NCBI GenBank assembly: GCA_000193795.2
Contig: AEPI01000014.1
Coordinates: forward strand, 1 to 41,896
Source of the DNA: Neisseria lactamica NS19
GTDB taxonomy: Bacteria; Pseudomonadota; Gammaproteobacteria; Burkholderiales; Neisseriaceae
Direction: 5' to 3'
DNA length: 41,896 bases
The position numbers were made by a program, and so were the translations under genes. This document shows, piece after piece, positions 26,238-35,097 of this stretch (positions are counted from its first letter, which is position 1; each line of letters begins with the position of its first letter). The notes under the pieces are model-generated. The model had not been told where the DNA came from, did no database searches, and was given only the letters and a program-made list of their open reading frames with translations.

Positions 26238-29200
26238 TTAGCCCAAAGCCTTTCTTGCGCCGGCAAAGAGGCGGTACCAGCCGGAGAGTTCCGTCCAGTC
26301 TTCCGGTTTCCAGCTCATTTGCGCGGCGCGGTACACGCGTTCAGGATGCGGCATCATGATGGTAACGCGTCCGTCTGCGTTGGTAACGCCGGCAATACCC
26401 TGCGGCGAGCCGTTGGGGTTGAGCGGATAAGTTTGGGTAACCTGGTTTTGACCGTCCACATATTGCAACGCAATGCCCAAATCGGCAGAAATGTTGCCGC
26501 CGTGAAGCGAGAAGTCGGCGCGGCCTTCGCCGTGGCTGACGACGACGGGCAGGCCGGAGCCTTGCATTTCGTTCAGAATCAGCGACGCGGATTTCGGAAC
26601 GTGAACCATGCTCAGGCGCGCTTCAAACTGTTCGCTCAAGTTGCGTTTGAACTTCGGCCAGCCTGCCGTGCCGGGGATGATTTCGGCGAGGTTGCTGACC
26701 ATTTGGCAGCCGTTGCACACGCCCAGTGTCAGCGTGTCCGGGTCGGCAAAGAAGGCGGCGAACTGGTCGCGCAGAGCAGGGTGGAACAGGATGGATTTCG
26801 CCCAGCCTTCGCCCGCGCCGAGTACGTCGCCGTAGCTGAAGCCGCCGCACGCCGCCAGCATTTTGAAGTCGGCAAGGTGGACGCGGCCTGCCATCAGGTC
26901 GGACATATGCACGTCGTAGGCATCGAAACCGGCGCGGGTAAACGCGGCGGCCATTTCGATTTGCCCGTTTACGCCCTGTTCGCGCAGGATGGCGATTTTA
27001 GGTTTCGCGCCACTGTTGACGAAAGGCGCGGCGATGTCTTCGTTCACGTCGAACTTCACGTCGGCAAACAATGCGCTGCGGTCGTTGTCGCCAATCAGGG
27101 CAAACTCGCTGTCTGCGCAGGCAGGATTGTCGCGCAGTTTTTGAATGGCGTGAGAAGTTTCCTGCCAAGCGCGTTGCAGGTCGGCGCGGGTTTGTTCTAG
27201 GAAATAACCGTAACCAAAGAAAGAAATAGACTCATTGTCAAAATCAGGAGAGCCAATCCAGCTTACTGCATCGATTAAGTTAGCTGCTTTAAATGCCGCA
27301 TCAACGTAATCTCTATCTTTTTGGCGAATTTGGATAACCGCACCTAATTCTTCATTGAATAAGATTTTAATGGCGGCATGATTATAAAGTTCGTCAGATA
27401 AGTCTTCGGCCGGATCACCTTGGAAATCCGGGTGATGAATCGGCAGGAATTTATCAATCAAGCAATCTACATCAACGCTAATACCGCAACGAGCCGCAAA
27501 CGCCATTTCCGCCAGCGTCGCAAACAAGCCGCCGTCGCTGCGGTCGTGATACGCCAAAAGTTTGTCTTCGGCGACAAGCCGTTGGATCACGTTGTAAAAC
27601 GCTTTCAGACGGCCTGTATCGTCCAAATCGGGCGCGTCGCCGCTCATATTGTTGTACACCTGACCGAACGCGGAGCCGCCCATACGCGCTTTGCCGAAGC
27701 CCAAATCGACCAGCAGCAATACGCTGTCTTCGACGTTTTTCAATTCGGGCGTAACGGTTTTGCGTACGTCTTGAACCGGCGCGAATGCGGAGATAATCAG
27801 GCTCAACGGCGAAACCACGGATTTTTTCTCTTCGCCGTCCTGCCAAACGGTTTTCATCGACAGGCTGTCTTTGCCCACGGGGATACTCAAATCCAGTGAC
27901 TGACAGGCTTTAGAAACCGCTTCGACGGTACGGTAGAGTTTTTCGTCTTCGCCCTCGTTGCCACACGCCGCCATCCAGTTGGCGGAAAGTTTGATGTTGC
28001 CGATGTCGCCGATGTTGACCGCCGCGATGTTGGTGATGGCTTCGCCGACGCACATTCTGCCCGAAGCAGGCGCATCAAACAGGGCGACGGTCGGCTTTTC
28101 GCCCATAGACATTGCTTCGCCGCGATAGGTGTTGAAGCCCATCATGGTAACGGCGCAGTCTGCTACGGGGGTTTGGTATTTGCCGACCATTTGGTCGCGG
28201 TGGGTCATGCCGCCGACGCTGCGGTCGCCGATGGTAATCAGGAAGTTTTTAGCGGCGACGGTAGGCAGGCGCAAAACGCGGTAGGCGGCTTCGGTGATGT
28301 CGATATTGCCGGCGTTAAACGGTTTTTTGGACGGCGTAACCGTTTTGTCGCTGCGTGTGGTTTTGGGCGGTTTGCCGAGCAAAACGTTCAGCGGCAAATC
28401 GACGGGATTGTTGGAGAACAAATCGTCGCGCACTTTCAAATGGCCGTCGTCGGTCGCCGTGCCGACTACGGCAAACGGGCAGCGTTCGCGTTCGCAGATG
28501 GCGCGGAAGGTCTCCAAATCTTTTTCCAAAATCGACAATACATAACGCTCTTGCGATTCGTTGCACCAAATTTGCAGCGGGTTGAGGCCGTGTTCTTCCA
28601 GCGGTACTTCGCGCAGCTTGAATACCGCGCCGCGTCCGGCATCGTTGACGAGTTCGGGGAAGGCGTTGGACAAGCCGCCTGCGCCGACGTCGTGGATGGA
28701 GATAATCGGGTTCTTATCGCCGAGCTGCCAGCAACGGTTGATCACTTCCTGCGCGCGGCGTTCGATTTCGGGGTTGCCGCGTTGTACGGAGTTGAAGTCC
28801 AAAGAGGCGTCGTTCGTGCCGGTATCCATCGAAGAAGCCGCGCCGCCGCCCAAGCCGATCAGCATGCCCGGGCCGCCGAGTTGGATCAGCAACGCGCCTT
28901 CGGGGATTTCGTCTTTATGCGTTTGCTGCGCCTGAATGCTGCCCAAGCCGCCGGCAATCATAATCGGTTTATGATAGCCGCGAACCTGACCGTCAAACTT
29001 CTCTTCAAAAGTGCGGAAGTAGCCCAAGAGGTTGGGGCGGCCGAATTCGTTGTTGAACGCCGCGCCGCCGATCGGGCCTTCGATCATGATGTCCAGCGGC
29101 GAGGAAATATGTTCCGGCTTGCCGTAGTCTTGTTCCCACGGCTGTTTGAGGTCGGGGATGTTGAGGTTGGACACGGTAAAGCCGGTCAGGCCTGCTTTCG

Positions 29201-30194
29201 GACGCGAACCTTTGCCCGTCGCACCTTCGTCGCGGATTTCGCCGCCCGCGCCCGTCGCCGCGCCCGCAAACGGCGCGATGGCGGTCGGGTGGTTGTGCGT
29301 TTCCACTTTCATGATGATATGCGTGTCTTCCTCGTGGAAACGGTAGCCTTGGTTTTCCGCCGCATTCGGATAGAAACGCTCGATTTTCGCGCCTTCAATT
29401 ACGGACGAATTGTCTTTATAGGCAACGACCGTGCCTTCGGGATGCGCGTTGTGCGTATCGCGTATCATACCAAAGAGGGATTTCGGTTGTTTTTCGCCGT
29501 TGAGGATGAAATCGGCGTTGAAGATTTTGTGGCGGCAGTGTTCGCTGTTTGCCTGCGCGAACATCATCAATTCAACATCGGACGGATTGCGGTTTAAAGC
29601 CTGATAGTTTTCAACCAGATAATCGATTTCGTCGGCGGAGAGTGCCAAACCCATTTCGGTATTGGCTTTGACCAAAGCCTCTTTACCGCCACCCAAAACA
29701 TCGACGGTGGAAAAGGTTTCGGATTCGAGATGGTGGAATAATTTGGATACCGTCTGAAAATCGGGCAGCACGGATTCGGTCATGCGGTCGTGCAACAACG
29801 CCGCCCATTGCTGTTTCTGTTCATCGTTCAGACGACCTTCCAGCCACACCGCCATACCGCGCTCGATGCGCCCTATGCCTGCCAAACCGCAGTTTTCCGC
29901 GATATTGGTCGCCTTGGAAGCCCACGGCGAAATCGTACCCAAACGGGGCGTTACCAAAAATAAATGCAAGCCCTCGCGCGCTTTTGGCGTTTCTTTAACG
30001 CTTTGCGCCGCCAACAAGGCTTGCAGTTTTTCGACAGTTGCGGCATCCAATGCTTTCTCGCTGCCGACAAAATACCAAAATTCGCTTTTCAGTTTCACTT
30101 CGGGCAGACCGAGTGCGGCTGCTTTTTGCAAGAGTTTTTCAACACGGAAATCGGAAAGGGCGGTAACGCCGCGCAAGGGCAACACAACAGACAT
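26238..30194 (-). CDS. purL: PurL, phosphoribosylformylglycinamidine synthase (long form)
   Basis: The 1,318-residue protein is the single-chain proteobacterial form. It has a PurS-like N-terminal region and a linker. Two AIR-synthase-like halves follow: MMFAQANSEHCRHKIFNADF, KVETHNHPTAIAPF, GGAASSMDTGTNDASLD and IPVGKDSLSMKT. The C-terminal class I glutaminase has Cys in LGVCNGCQMVSNL, SHGEGRADF and MMPHPERVYR. It makes FGAM from FGAR, ATP and glutamine in purine synthesis. About 27195-27480, inside the second half, is clearly more AT-rich than the rest, suggesting a mosaic gene. The reading frame is intact throughout. Confidence 0.97.
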   Translation of the reverse strand: MSVVLPLRGVTALSDFRVEKLLQKAAALGLPEVKLKSEFWYFVGSEKALDAATVEKLQALLAAQSVKETPKAREGLHLFLVTPRLGTISPWASKATNIAENCGLAGIGRIERGMAVWLEGRLNDEQKQQWAALLHDRMTESVLPDFQTVSKLFHHLESETFSTVDVLGGGKEALVKANTEMGLALSADEIDYLVENYQALNRNPSDVELMMFAQANSEHCRHKIFNADFILNGEKQPKSLFGMIRDTHNAHPEGTVVAYKDNSSVIEGAKIERFYPNAAENQGYRFHEEDTHIIMKVETHNHPTAIAPFAGAATGAGGEIRDEGATGKGSRPKAGLTGFTVSNLNIPDLKQPWEQDYGKPEHISSPLDIMIEGPIGGAAFNNEFGRPNLLGYFRTFEEKFDGQVRGYHKPIMIAGGLGSIQAQQTHKDEIPEGALLIQLGGPGMLIGLGGGAASSMDTGTNDASLDFNSVQRGNPEIERRAQEVINRCWQLGDKNPIISIHDVGAGGLSNAFPELVNDAGRGAVFKLREVPLEEHGLNPLQIWCNESQERYVLSILEKDLETFRAICERERCPFAVVGTATDDGHLKVRDDLFSNNPVDLPLNVLLGKPPKTTRSDKTVTPSKKPFNAGNIDITEAAYRVLRLPTVAAKNFLITIGDRSVGGMTHRDQMVGKYQTPVADCAVTMMGFNTYRGEAMSMGEKPTVALFDAPASGRMCVGEAITNIAAVNIGDIGNIKLSANWMAACGNEGEDEKLYRTVEAVSKACQSLDLSIPVGKDSLSMKTVWQDGEEKKSVVSPLSLIISAFAPVQDVRKTVTPELKNVEDSVLLLVDLGFGKARMGGSAFGQVYNNMSGDAPDLDDTGRLKAFYNVIQRLVAEDKLLAYHDRSDGGLFATLAEMAFAARCGISVDVDCLIDKFLPIHHPDFQGDPAEDLSDELYNHAAIKILFNEELGAVIQIRQKDRDYVDAAFKAANLIDAVSWIGSPDFDNESISFFGYGYFLEQTRADLQRAWQETSHAIQKLRDNPACADSEFALIGDNDRSALFADVKFDVNEDIAAPFVNSGAKPKIAILREQGVNGQIEMAAAFTRAGFDAYDVHMSDLMAGRVHLADFKMLAACGGFSYGDVLGAGEGWAKSILFHPALRDQFAAFFADPDTLTLGVCNGCQMVSNLAEIIPGTAGWPKFKRNLSEQFEARLSMVHVPKSASLILNEMQGSGLPVVVSHGEGRADFSLHGGNISADLGIALQYVDGQNQVTQTYPLNPNGSPQGIAGVTNADGRVTIMMPHPERVYRAAQMSWKPEDWTELSGWYRLFAGARKALG

Positions 30195-30417
30195 AATTCG
30201 GCTCTCAAATGCGGTTGGGAAAATGTCATTATACGCGAAAAGGACGGTTTCGTTAGCGCGTGTAAGCGGAAAGATGTTTACAATTTTACAAATACAATCG
30301 ATGTAAAAACCTTTGTCATGTCAGTCGCGTTCTGAGAAATGTGATTTATATTCTGAAATATAGTAAAATCGCGTCCGCTTTTGAAATTGTTTGGACAAGC
30401 TAAGAAGGAATTATGCA

Positions 30418-30753
30418 ATGTTTATTGTTTGGAGTGGGAAGGGGCTTTTGGTTGTTTTGTCTCTGATTATCGGAGTTATCTGTGGTTTTGTCTTGGGAGA
30501 TTGGTTGAAAGATGCAATTTCCTCAAATTTCGTTTCCATGTTATGCCTTTGTATTGCTGCACTTTGCAACTACTTCTTTAGTAAGTGGTTTATTTCCGAT
30601 AAAGTAAAAACCTATACTGACAATGAAACAGGAGAAATAATCGGCGTGAGAGACAACTCGAGCCTGTTTTTTCTGCGCAACCGGTATTGGACATGGATTT
30701 TCGTCTTTTTGGCTGCCGTTTTTTTTGTAATGTTCATAATCGAACAATTTTAG
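30418..30753 (+). CDS. Small membrane protein, unknown function
   Basis: The 111-residue protein has three or four hydrophobic segments: GLLVVLSLIIGVICGFVLG, FVSMLCLCIAALCNYF and TWIFVFLAAVFFVMFII. A soluble loop carries VKTYTDNETGEIIGVRD. I chose the ATG at 30418 because AGAAGGA lies before it; the longer frame would start at a TTG at 30391. It sits between purL (opposite strand) and the P-II gene. There is no nameable domain. The 223 bases upstream hold AT-rich promoter-like sequence and no other gene. Confidence 0.75.
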   Translation: MFIVWSGKGLLVVLSLIIGVICGFVLGDWLKDAISSNFVSMLCLCIAALCNYFFSKWFISDKVKTYTDNETGEIIGVRDNSSLFFLRNRYWTWIFVFLAAVFFVMFIIEQF

Positions 30754-30876
30754 CAGCGAGGCATTGATATATATGTTTTGCATGTCAAACACATTGTTTT
30801 ATCGGACAGTAATCCCCGCAGGATGTCGACTCAAGAATTTCCGTAGATGCAAATATGGAATCCTAAAGGAACAATC

Positions 30877-31215
30877 ATGAAAAAAATCGAAGCCATCGTC
30901 AAACCTTTCAAACTCGACGATGTGCGCGAAGCATTGACCGAAATCGGCATTACGGGCATGACCGTCAGCGAAGTCAAAGGGTTCGGTAGGCAGAAGGGGC
31001 ATACGGAGATTTACCGGGGCGCGGAATACGCCGTCGATTTCCTGCCCAAAGTCAAAATCGAGCTGGTGTTGGCGGATGACGCCGTGGAACGCGCGATTGA
31101 CGTGATTGTCGAGGTGGCGCGTTCGGGGAAAATCGGCGACGGCAAGATTTTTGTGCTGCCGGTCGAGGAAGCAGTGCGTATCCGTACGGGCGAGCGTTCG
31201 GATGCGGCAGTCTGA
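30877..31215 (+). CDS. glnB: P-II nitrogen regulatory protein
   Basis: The 112-residue protein begins MKKIEAIVKPFKLDDVREAL. Its T-loop contains Tyr51 in GHTEIYRGAEYAVDF, the uridylylation site of GlnB/GlnK. The B-loop signature GKIGDGKIFVLPVEEAVRIRTGE is complete. P-II trimers sense 2-oxoglutarate and ATP/ADP and control nitrogen enzymes. AAAGGA precedes the ATG at 30877. There is no amtB beside it, which favours GlnB over GlnK, but that is only suggestive. A Correia element follows 15 bases after the stop. Confidence 0.93.
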   Translation: MKKIEAIVKPFKLDDVREALTEIGITGMTVSEVKGFGRQKGHTEIYRGAEYAVDFLPKVKIELVLADDAVERAIDVIVEVARSGKIGDGKIFVLPVEEAVRIRTGERSDAAV

Positions 31216-31230
31216 CGGCCGGATAGAAAA

Positions 31231-31384
31231 TATAGTGGATTAACAAAAATCAGGACAAGGCGGCGAGCCGCAGACAGTACAAATAGTACGGAACCGATTC
31301 ACTTGGTGCTTCAGCACCTTAGAGAATCGTTCTCTTTGAGCTAAGGCGAGGCAACGCCGTACCGGTTTTTGTTAATCCGCTATA
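31231..31384. mobile_element. Correia repeat enclosed element (CREE), full length
   Basis: The 154-bp element has terminal inverted repeats TATAGTGGATTAACAAAAA and TTTTTGTTAATCCGCTATA, bounded by TA. The interior has the usual GGACAAGGCGGCGAGCC, GTACAAATAGTACGG and AGAGAATCGTTCTC blocks. Correia elements are non-autonomous miniature elements that can carry promoters, IHF sites and RNase III sites. Confidence 0.93.
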
Positions 31385-31417
31385 AAACCCGCAGCCTTGC
31401 AGGGCTGCGGGTTTCTT
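31385..31417. terminator. Rho-independent terminator
   Basis: AACCCGCAGCC, loop TTGCA, GGGCTGCGGGTTT: an 11-base GC-rich stem followed by T. It lies between the Correia element and the convergent Fet ATPase gene. Confidence 0.88.
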
Positions 31418-31492
31418 TATGCAGGTCTGACACTGTTTTATCCAAACCGTTCAGGCGCGTACCGTGATCGGCAATGGATTTTTCGGCAGTGT

Positions 31493-32251
31493 TCAGATAT
31501 GGTGGACAATCAGTTTTTTGCTTTGGTGGTCGAGTACGTCGACGTCCATATCGAATAGGGTTTTGATGTTTGCGGCGGTGAAAATGTCGTCGGGCTTGCC
31601 CTGCATGGCGACTTGGCCGTTTTTCATGGCGACGACGTGGTCGGCGTAGGCTGCCGCCTGGTTGATGTCGTGCAATACGACGACGGTGGTGCGCTTGTGT
31701 TCGTCGGTCAGCCGGCGCAGGATTTGCATGAGGGAGCGGGCATGATACATGTCGAGGTTGTTCAGCGGTTCGTCCAGCAAAACGTAGTCGGTGCGCTGGC
31801 AGAACACCATGGCAATCATGGCGCGTTGGCGTTGGCCGCCGGAAAGTTCGGTCAGGTAGCGGTCGGCGAAGTCTTGCAGGTGGAACTCGGCAAGTGCTTC
31901 TTCGACGATGGTCTTATCCGTTTCAGACGGCCTGCCTTGGTGGTAGGGATAGCGGCCGAACATGAGCAGGTCGCGCACGGTAATGCGGCTCATGATGCTG
32001 TTTTCTTGGGTGAGGATGGAGAGCGTGCGGGCGAGTTCGGTGGTGGGGGTGGTTTTGATGTCTTTGCCTGCGTAGCTGATGTCGCCGTGTACCAGAGGCT
32101 GTAGGCGCGCCATAAAGGAGAGGAGGGTGGACTTGCCTGCGCCGTTCGGGCCGATTAGCGCGGTAATGCCGCCTTCGGGAATGTCGAGGCTGATGTTGTC
32201 CAGAATGGGGCGAGTGCCGATGTGGAAGCTGACGTTGCGGATGGTAATCAT
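31493..32251 (-). CDS. ABC transporter ATPase of the Fet iron-siderophore system
   Basis: The 252-residue FepC/VctC-type ATPase has Walker A GPNGAGKST (about 35-43), Q-loop LTQEN, signature ELSGGQRQRAMIA, Walker B YVLLDEPLNNLD and switch His in VVLHDINQAA. It powers import of ferric siderophore through the FetC/FetD permeases. It is the last gene of the leftward fet operon, separated from the FmdE-like gene by a paired uptake sequence (about 32280-32313). Published lettering of the distal fet genes is not certain to me, so I give no symbol. Confidence 0.92.
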   Translation of the reverse strand: MITIRNVSFHIGTRPILDNISLDIPEGGITALIGPNGAGKSTLLSFMARLQPLVHGDISYAGKDIKTTPTTELARTLSILTQENSIMSRITVRDLLMFGRYPYHQGRPSETDKTIVEEALAEFHLQDFADRYLTELSGGQRQRAMIAMVFCQRTDYVLLDEPLNNLDMYHARSLMQILRRLTDEHKRTTVVVLHDINQAAAYADHVVAMKNGQVAMQGKPDDIFTAANIKTLFDMDVDVLDHQSKKLIVHHI

Positions 32252-32279
32252 AGGCGGATTCGAATATGGGGAATTGGAT

Positions 32280-32313
32280 TTTCAGACGGCCTTTAAATGA
32301 TGAGGCCGTCTGA
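32280..32313. terminator. Paired uptake-sequence stem-loop inside the fet cluster
   Basis: TTTCAGACGGCC and GGCCGTCTGAA flank a short AT-rich loop between the FmdE-like gene and the ATPase gene. It may attenuate rather than end transcription. Confidence 0.65.
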
Positions 32314-32330
32314 ATTTTATTCCTGTATGG

Positions 32331-32957
32331 TTAGATTTCGCTGACGGTAACAAATTCGGGGTTGTCGGCTTGGTCAATCAGGAAGGCACGGACGCGTTCT
32401 TGCCAGAGTTCGCCGAATTGTTTAAGTTCGTCGGGGCTTGCGCTGCCGCCGACGGCTTTGGGCATAAGTTCGCGCATTTCGGGTGCAAAGGGTTGCAGGG
32501 CGGCGTTGAGGCTGACGGCGACGGTTTTGCCGGTATCGCGGCGGCGGAGCGCGAGTGTGCCGTTGATTTCGCCTGCACCAAAGGATAAGAGGTTGCGGCG
32601 GGCAAAGCGTCCGGCAGGGCCTACGCCGCCAAAGCCTGTTTCGGGTGCCGCGCCGGTAAGGAGTTGGACGACGGACGCGGTAACGCCGGTCGTGCCTTCG
32701 TCACGATTGCCCTGCATAAAGGCTTCGATGCCGCCGCGTTCGGGCAGCTCTTCGCCGTAAAGGGCTTTCAGACCTTTGATAACCATCAGGTACGCGCCCG
32801 CGACGGTCGGGCAGGAATGTCCGCACAGGCGCACGGCATCGGCGTAGCGGTAAGTGAGGATGCCGTTTTCGGCCGCGCCGAGGAATGCGGCAAGCGGGTC
32901 TTGGACGGTAATGGTTGGGGCTTGGTTGAAGAATGATGGGAAATGTTCTTGTGTCAT
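32331..32957 (-). CDS. FmdE-like protein in the fet operon
   Basis: The 208-residue cytoplasmic protein contains VRLCGHSCPTVAGAYLMV (about 43-60), the GHxCP metal-binding motif of FmdE, the subunit E family of formylmethanofuran dehydrogenase. It has no signal or membrane segment. It lies between the FetD permease and the Fet ATPase genes and shares their direction. Neisseria does not make methane, so the family name says little. By position it may handle iron or the siderophore after import, but no reaction can be read from the sequence. AAGGAC precedes the start. Confidence 0.82.
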   Translation of the reverse strand: MTQEHFPSFFNQAPTITVQDPLAAFLGAAENGILTYRYADAVRLCGHSCPTVAGAYLMVIKGLKALYGEELPERGGIEAFMQGNRDEGTTGVTASVVQLLTGAAPETGFGGVGPAGRFARRNLLSFGAGEINGTLALRRRDTGKTVAVSLNAALQPFAPEMRELMPKAVGGSASPDELKQFGELWQERVRAFLIDQADNPEFVTVSEI

Positions 32958-33001
32958 ATGGTTTGTCCTTTCGGGGCGGGCTGCCGTTCAGACGGCATCC
33001 G

Positions 33002-33976
33002 TCATTTTTTGTGTTTTAAAACGAGATAGAGGAAAACGAGTCCGCCCGCAAATTCTACTACTACGCTCAAAACTGCCTGCATACCGAGCAGGTGTTCGAA
33101 CACGGTTTGTCCGCCGACCAGGAGGATGCCGCCGATACAAACCGTCATCGGCAGGCGGACGGAATGGCGGACGGAAGGGGAAAAGTGGTTGGCAAGCGAG
33201 GCGGTGAGAAGCCCGAAAAAGTTTACGGGGCCGACCACGGCGGTCGCAGTTGCAACCAGCGCGGCAATCCAAAGCAGTATCCATAAGGTGTTGCGCGTGT
33301 AGCTGATGCCCAAATTGATGGCTTGGTCGCGCCCCAAAAGGTGTACGTCCAAGCGGTAGCGTTCGCGCCAAACGACCGCCGCGCTGACGAGCAGAATCAG
33401 CGCGCCTATGCCCAAAAGTTCGCTGTGGACGGTATTGAATCCGGCAAACATATTCGCCTGCGCCGCCGTAAATTCTTCGGGATCGATCATGCGCGAAAGC
33501 AGCGATGACAGGCTGCGGAACAAAATCCCGAAAATCACGCCGATTAAAATCATACGCGGCAAATCGCGCCCGCCCTGTTTGATGAGCGTGTAGAACAGCA
33601 GCAGCGAGCCGCCCATCATAACGACCAATTCAAAGCCGAATTTGCCCGTCAACGGCAGGGAAGCATAGCCCACGCCGCCGAGCGTAAACACCAGCAAGGT
33701 CTGCAAAAACACATACAGCGAATCGAAACCCAAAATCGAAGGGGTCAGAATCGGATTGTTGGTCAGCGTTTGGAAGAGTTGCGTGGACACGCCGACCGCA
33801 TAGGCGACCATCAGCAGCGCGGCAAGTTTGGTCAGCCGCAGGTGCAGTACAAAATCCCAATCGCCTTTGACGTTGAGCGTTAAAAACAGTCCGCAGCAGA
33901 TCAGTAAAAGTGCGAATGCCGCCCATAACGGGCGCGGCGAACCCTGCATAAATTCAATTTTGTTTTCAGACGGCAT
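33002..33976 (-). CDS. fetD: FetD, FecCD-family iron-siderophore permease
   Basis: The 324-residue permease has about nine membrane helices and FecCD-family blocks NNPILTPSILGFDSLYVF, GRDQAINLGISYTRN and VVGPVNFFGLLTASLANHF. The start MPSENKIEF at 33976 lies in an uptake sequence, whose ATG serves as start codon. AGGAA lies upstream, and the gene overlaps the end of fetC by 11 bases. A downstream ATG (residue 10) is a possible alternative. It works with FetC and the ATPase in the inner membrane. Confidence 0.9.
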   Translation of the reverse strand: MPSENKIEFMQGSPRPLWAAFALLLICCGLFLTLNVKGDWDFVLHLRLTKLAALLMVAYAVGVSTQLFQTLTNNPILTPSILGFDSLYVFLQTLLVFTLGGVGYASLPLTGKFGFELVVMMGGSLLLFYTLIKQGGRDLPRMILIGVIFGILFRSLSSLLSRMIDPEEFTAAQANMFAGFNTVHSELLGIGALILLVSAAVVWRERYRLDVHLLGRDQAINLGISYTRNTLWILLWIAALVATATAVVGPVNFFGLLTASLANHFSPSVRHSVRLPMTVCIGGILLVGGQTVFEHLLGMQAVLSVVVEFAGGLVFLYLVLKHKK

Positions 33977-34934
33977 AGGCGGGTTTCCTTAACAAAAGCC
34001 ATAAAAACAACGCCGTACCCAATACGCCGAAGACGGTCGATACCGGAATTTCAAACGGAAACACAATCACGCGTCCGATAATGTCGCACAATAAAACCAA
34101 AGACGCGCCCAACAAGGCCACCGCAGGCAGGCTTTGGCGCAGCCTGTCGCCTATCAGGCGGCTGATGATGTTCGGCACGACCAGCCCGATAAACGGAATA
34201 TTGCCGACCGTTACAATGACCAGCGACGTAATCAAAGCCACAATAATCAAACCCGACCACAACACCGCCGTCCGGTTCAAACCCAAATTCACGCTGACCG
34301 TCTCGCCCAGCCCCAAAATCGTCAGCCGGTCGGCAATCAGATAGGCAAACACCGCCAAACCGCCCGTAATCCAAAGCAGCTCGTACCGCCCCAGCAGCAC
34401 GCTCGAAAAATCGCCCTGCTGCCATACGCCCAACATTTGCAGCATCTCAAACTCATACGCGACAAACGTCGCCACTGCCTCAACCACGCCGCCAAAAATA
34501 ATCCCCACCAGCGGCACCATCAGTTGCGCCGTCGGCGGCAGACGGCGGATAAGCAGCATAAACACCAGCATTCCGATTAGCGCGGCAACGGCGGCAACCG
34601 ACATTTTGACCGGCAGCGGCGCGGCAGGCAGCAGCAGGGACATCAGAAGCAAACCCAAAGCCGCACTCTGACCCGCGCCCGCCATAGAAGGCTCGACAAA
34701 ACGGTTACGCATCAGAATCTGCATAATCATCCCCGCCACCGCCATCGACGCGCCCGTCAGCACAATCGCAAACGTGCGCGGCAGGCGGCTGATGAACATA
34801 ACCTGCTGGCTGTCGGATAGCGAAAACACATCCGACCAGCGGAAATCGGCAACGCCCACCGACAGGCTGACGGCAAACAATACCGCCAGCAGCAAGAGGT
34901 TGGTCAGGTTGAGGGAAAAAGGTTTGGCAGTCAT
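33966..34934 (-). CDS. fetC: FetC, FecCD-family iron-siderophore permease
   Basis: The 322-residue polytopic membrane protein has FecCD signatures: SRLPRTFAIVLTGASMAVAGMIMQ, RNRFVEPSMAGAGQSAALG, GLGETVSVNLGLNR, GNIPFIGLVVPNIISRLIGD and DIIGRVIVFPFEIPVSTVFGVLG. It pairs with FetD as the import pore. It is read leftward from fetB, with a paired uptake-sequence stem-loop between them. Confidence 0.92.
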   Translation of the reverse strand: MTAKPFSLNLTNLLLLAVLFAVSLSVGVADFRWSDVFSLSDSQQVMFISRLPRTFAIVLTGASMAVAGMIMQILMRNRFVEPSMAGAGQSAALGLLLMSLLLPAAPLPVKMSVAAVAALIGMLVFMLLIRRLPPTAQLMVPLVGIIFGGVVEAVATFVAYEFEMLQMLGVWQQGDFSSVLLGRYELLWITGGLAVFAYLIADRLTILGLGETVSVNLGLNRTAVLWSGLIIVALITSLVIVTVGNIPFIGLVVPNIISRLIGDRLRQSLPAVALLGASLVLLCDIIGRVIVFPFEIPVSTVFGVLGTALFLWLLLRKPAYAV

Positions 34935-35028
34935 AAACAGAAGGGAAAAGCGTTAAGGCGTAGAAGATTCAAACAAGGCAGTCCGAACCGTCGGAGCGGA
35001 AAGCCTTGTTTGAAGCCTCCATATCGGG

Positions 35029-35082
35029 CAATGCCGTCTGAAACACAGGAAGCGGTTTGCATCCGTGTTTCAGACGGCATCG
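35029..35082. terminator. Paired uptake-sequence stem-loop between fetB and fetC
   Basis: AATGCCGTCTGAAACAC and GTGTTTCAGACGGCATC form a long stem with an 18-base loop after the fetB stop. Confidence 0.75.
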
Positions 35083-35097
35083 AATGCCGCCGTTTCA

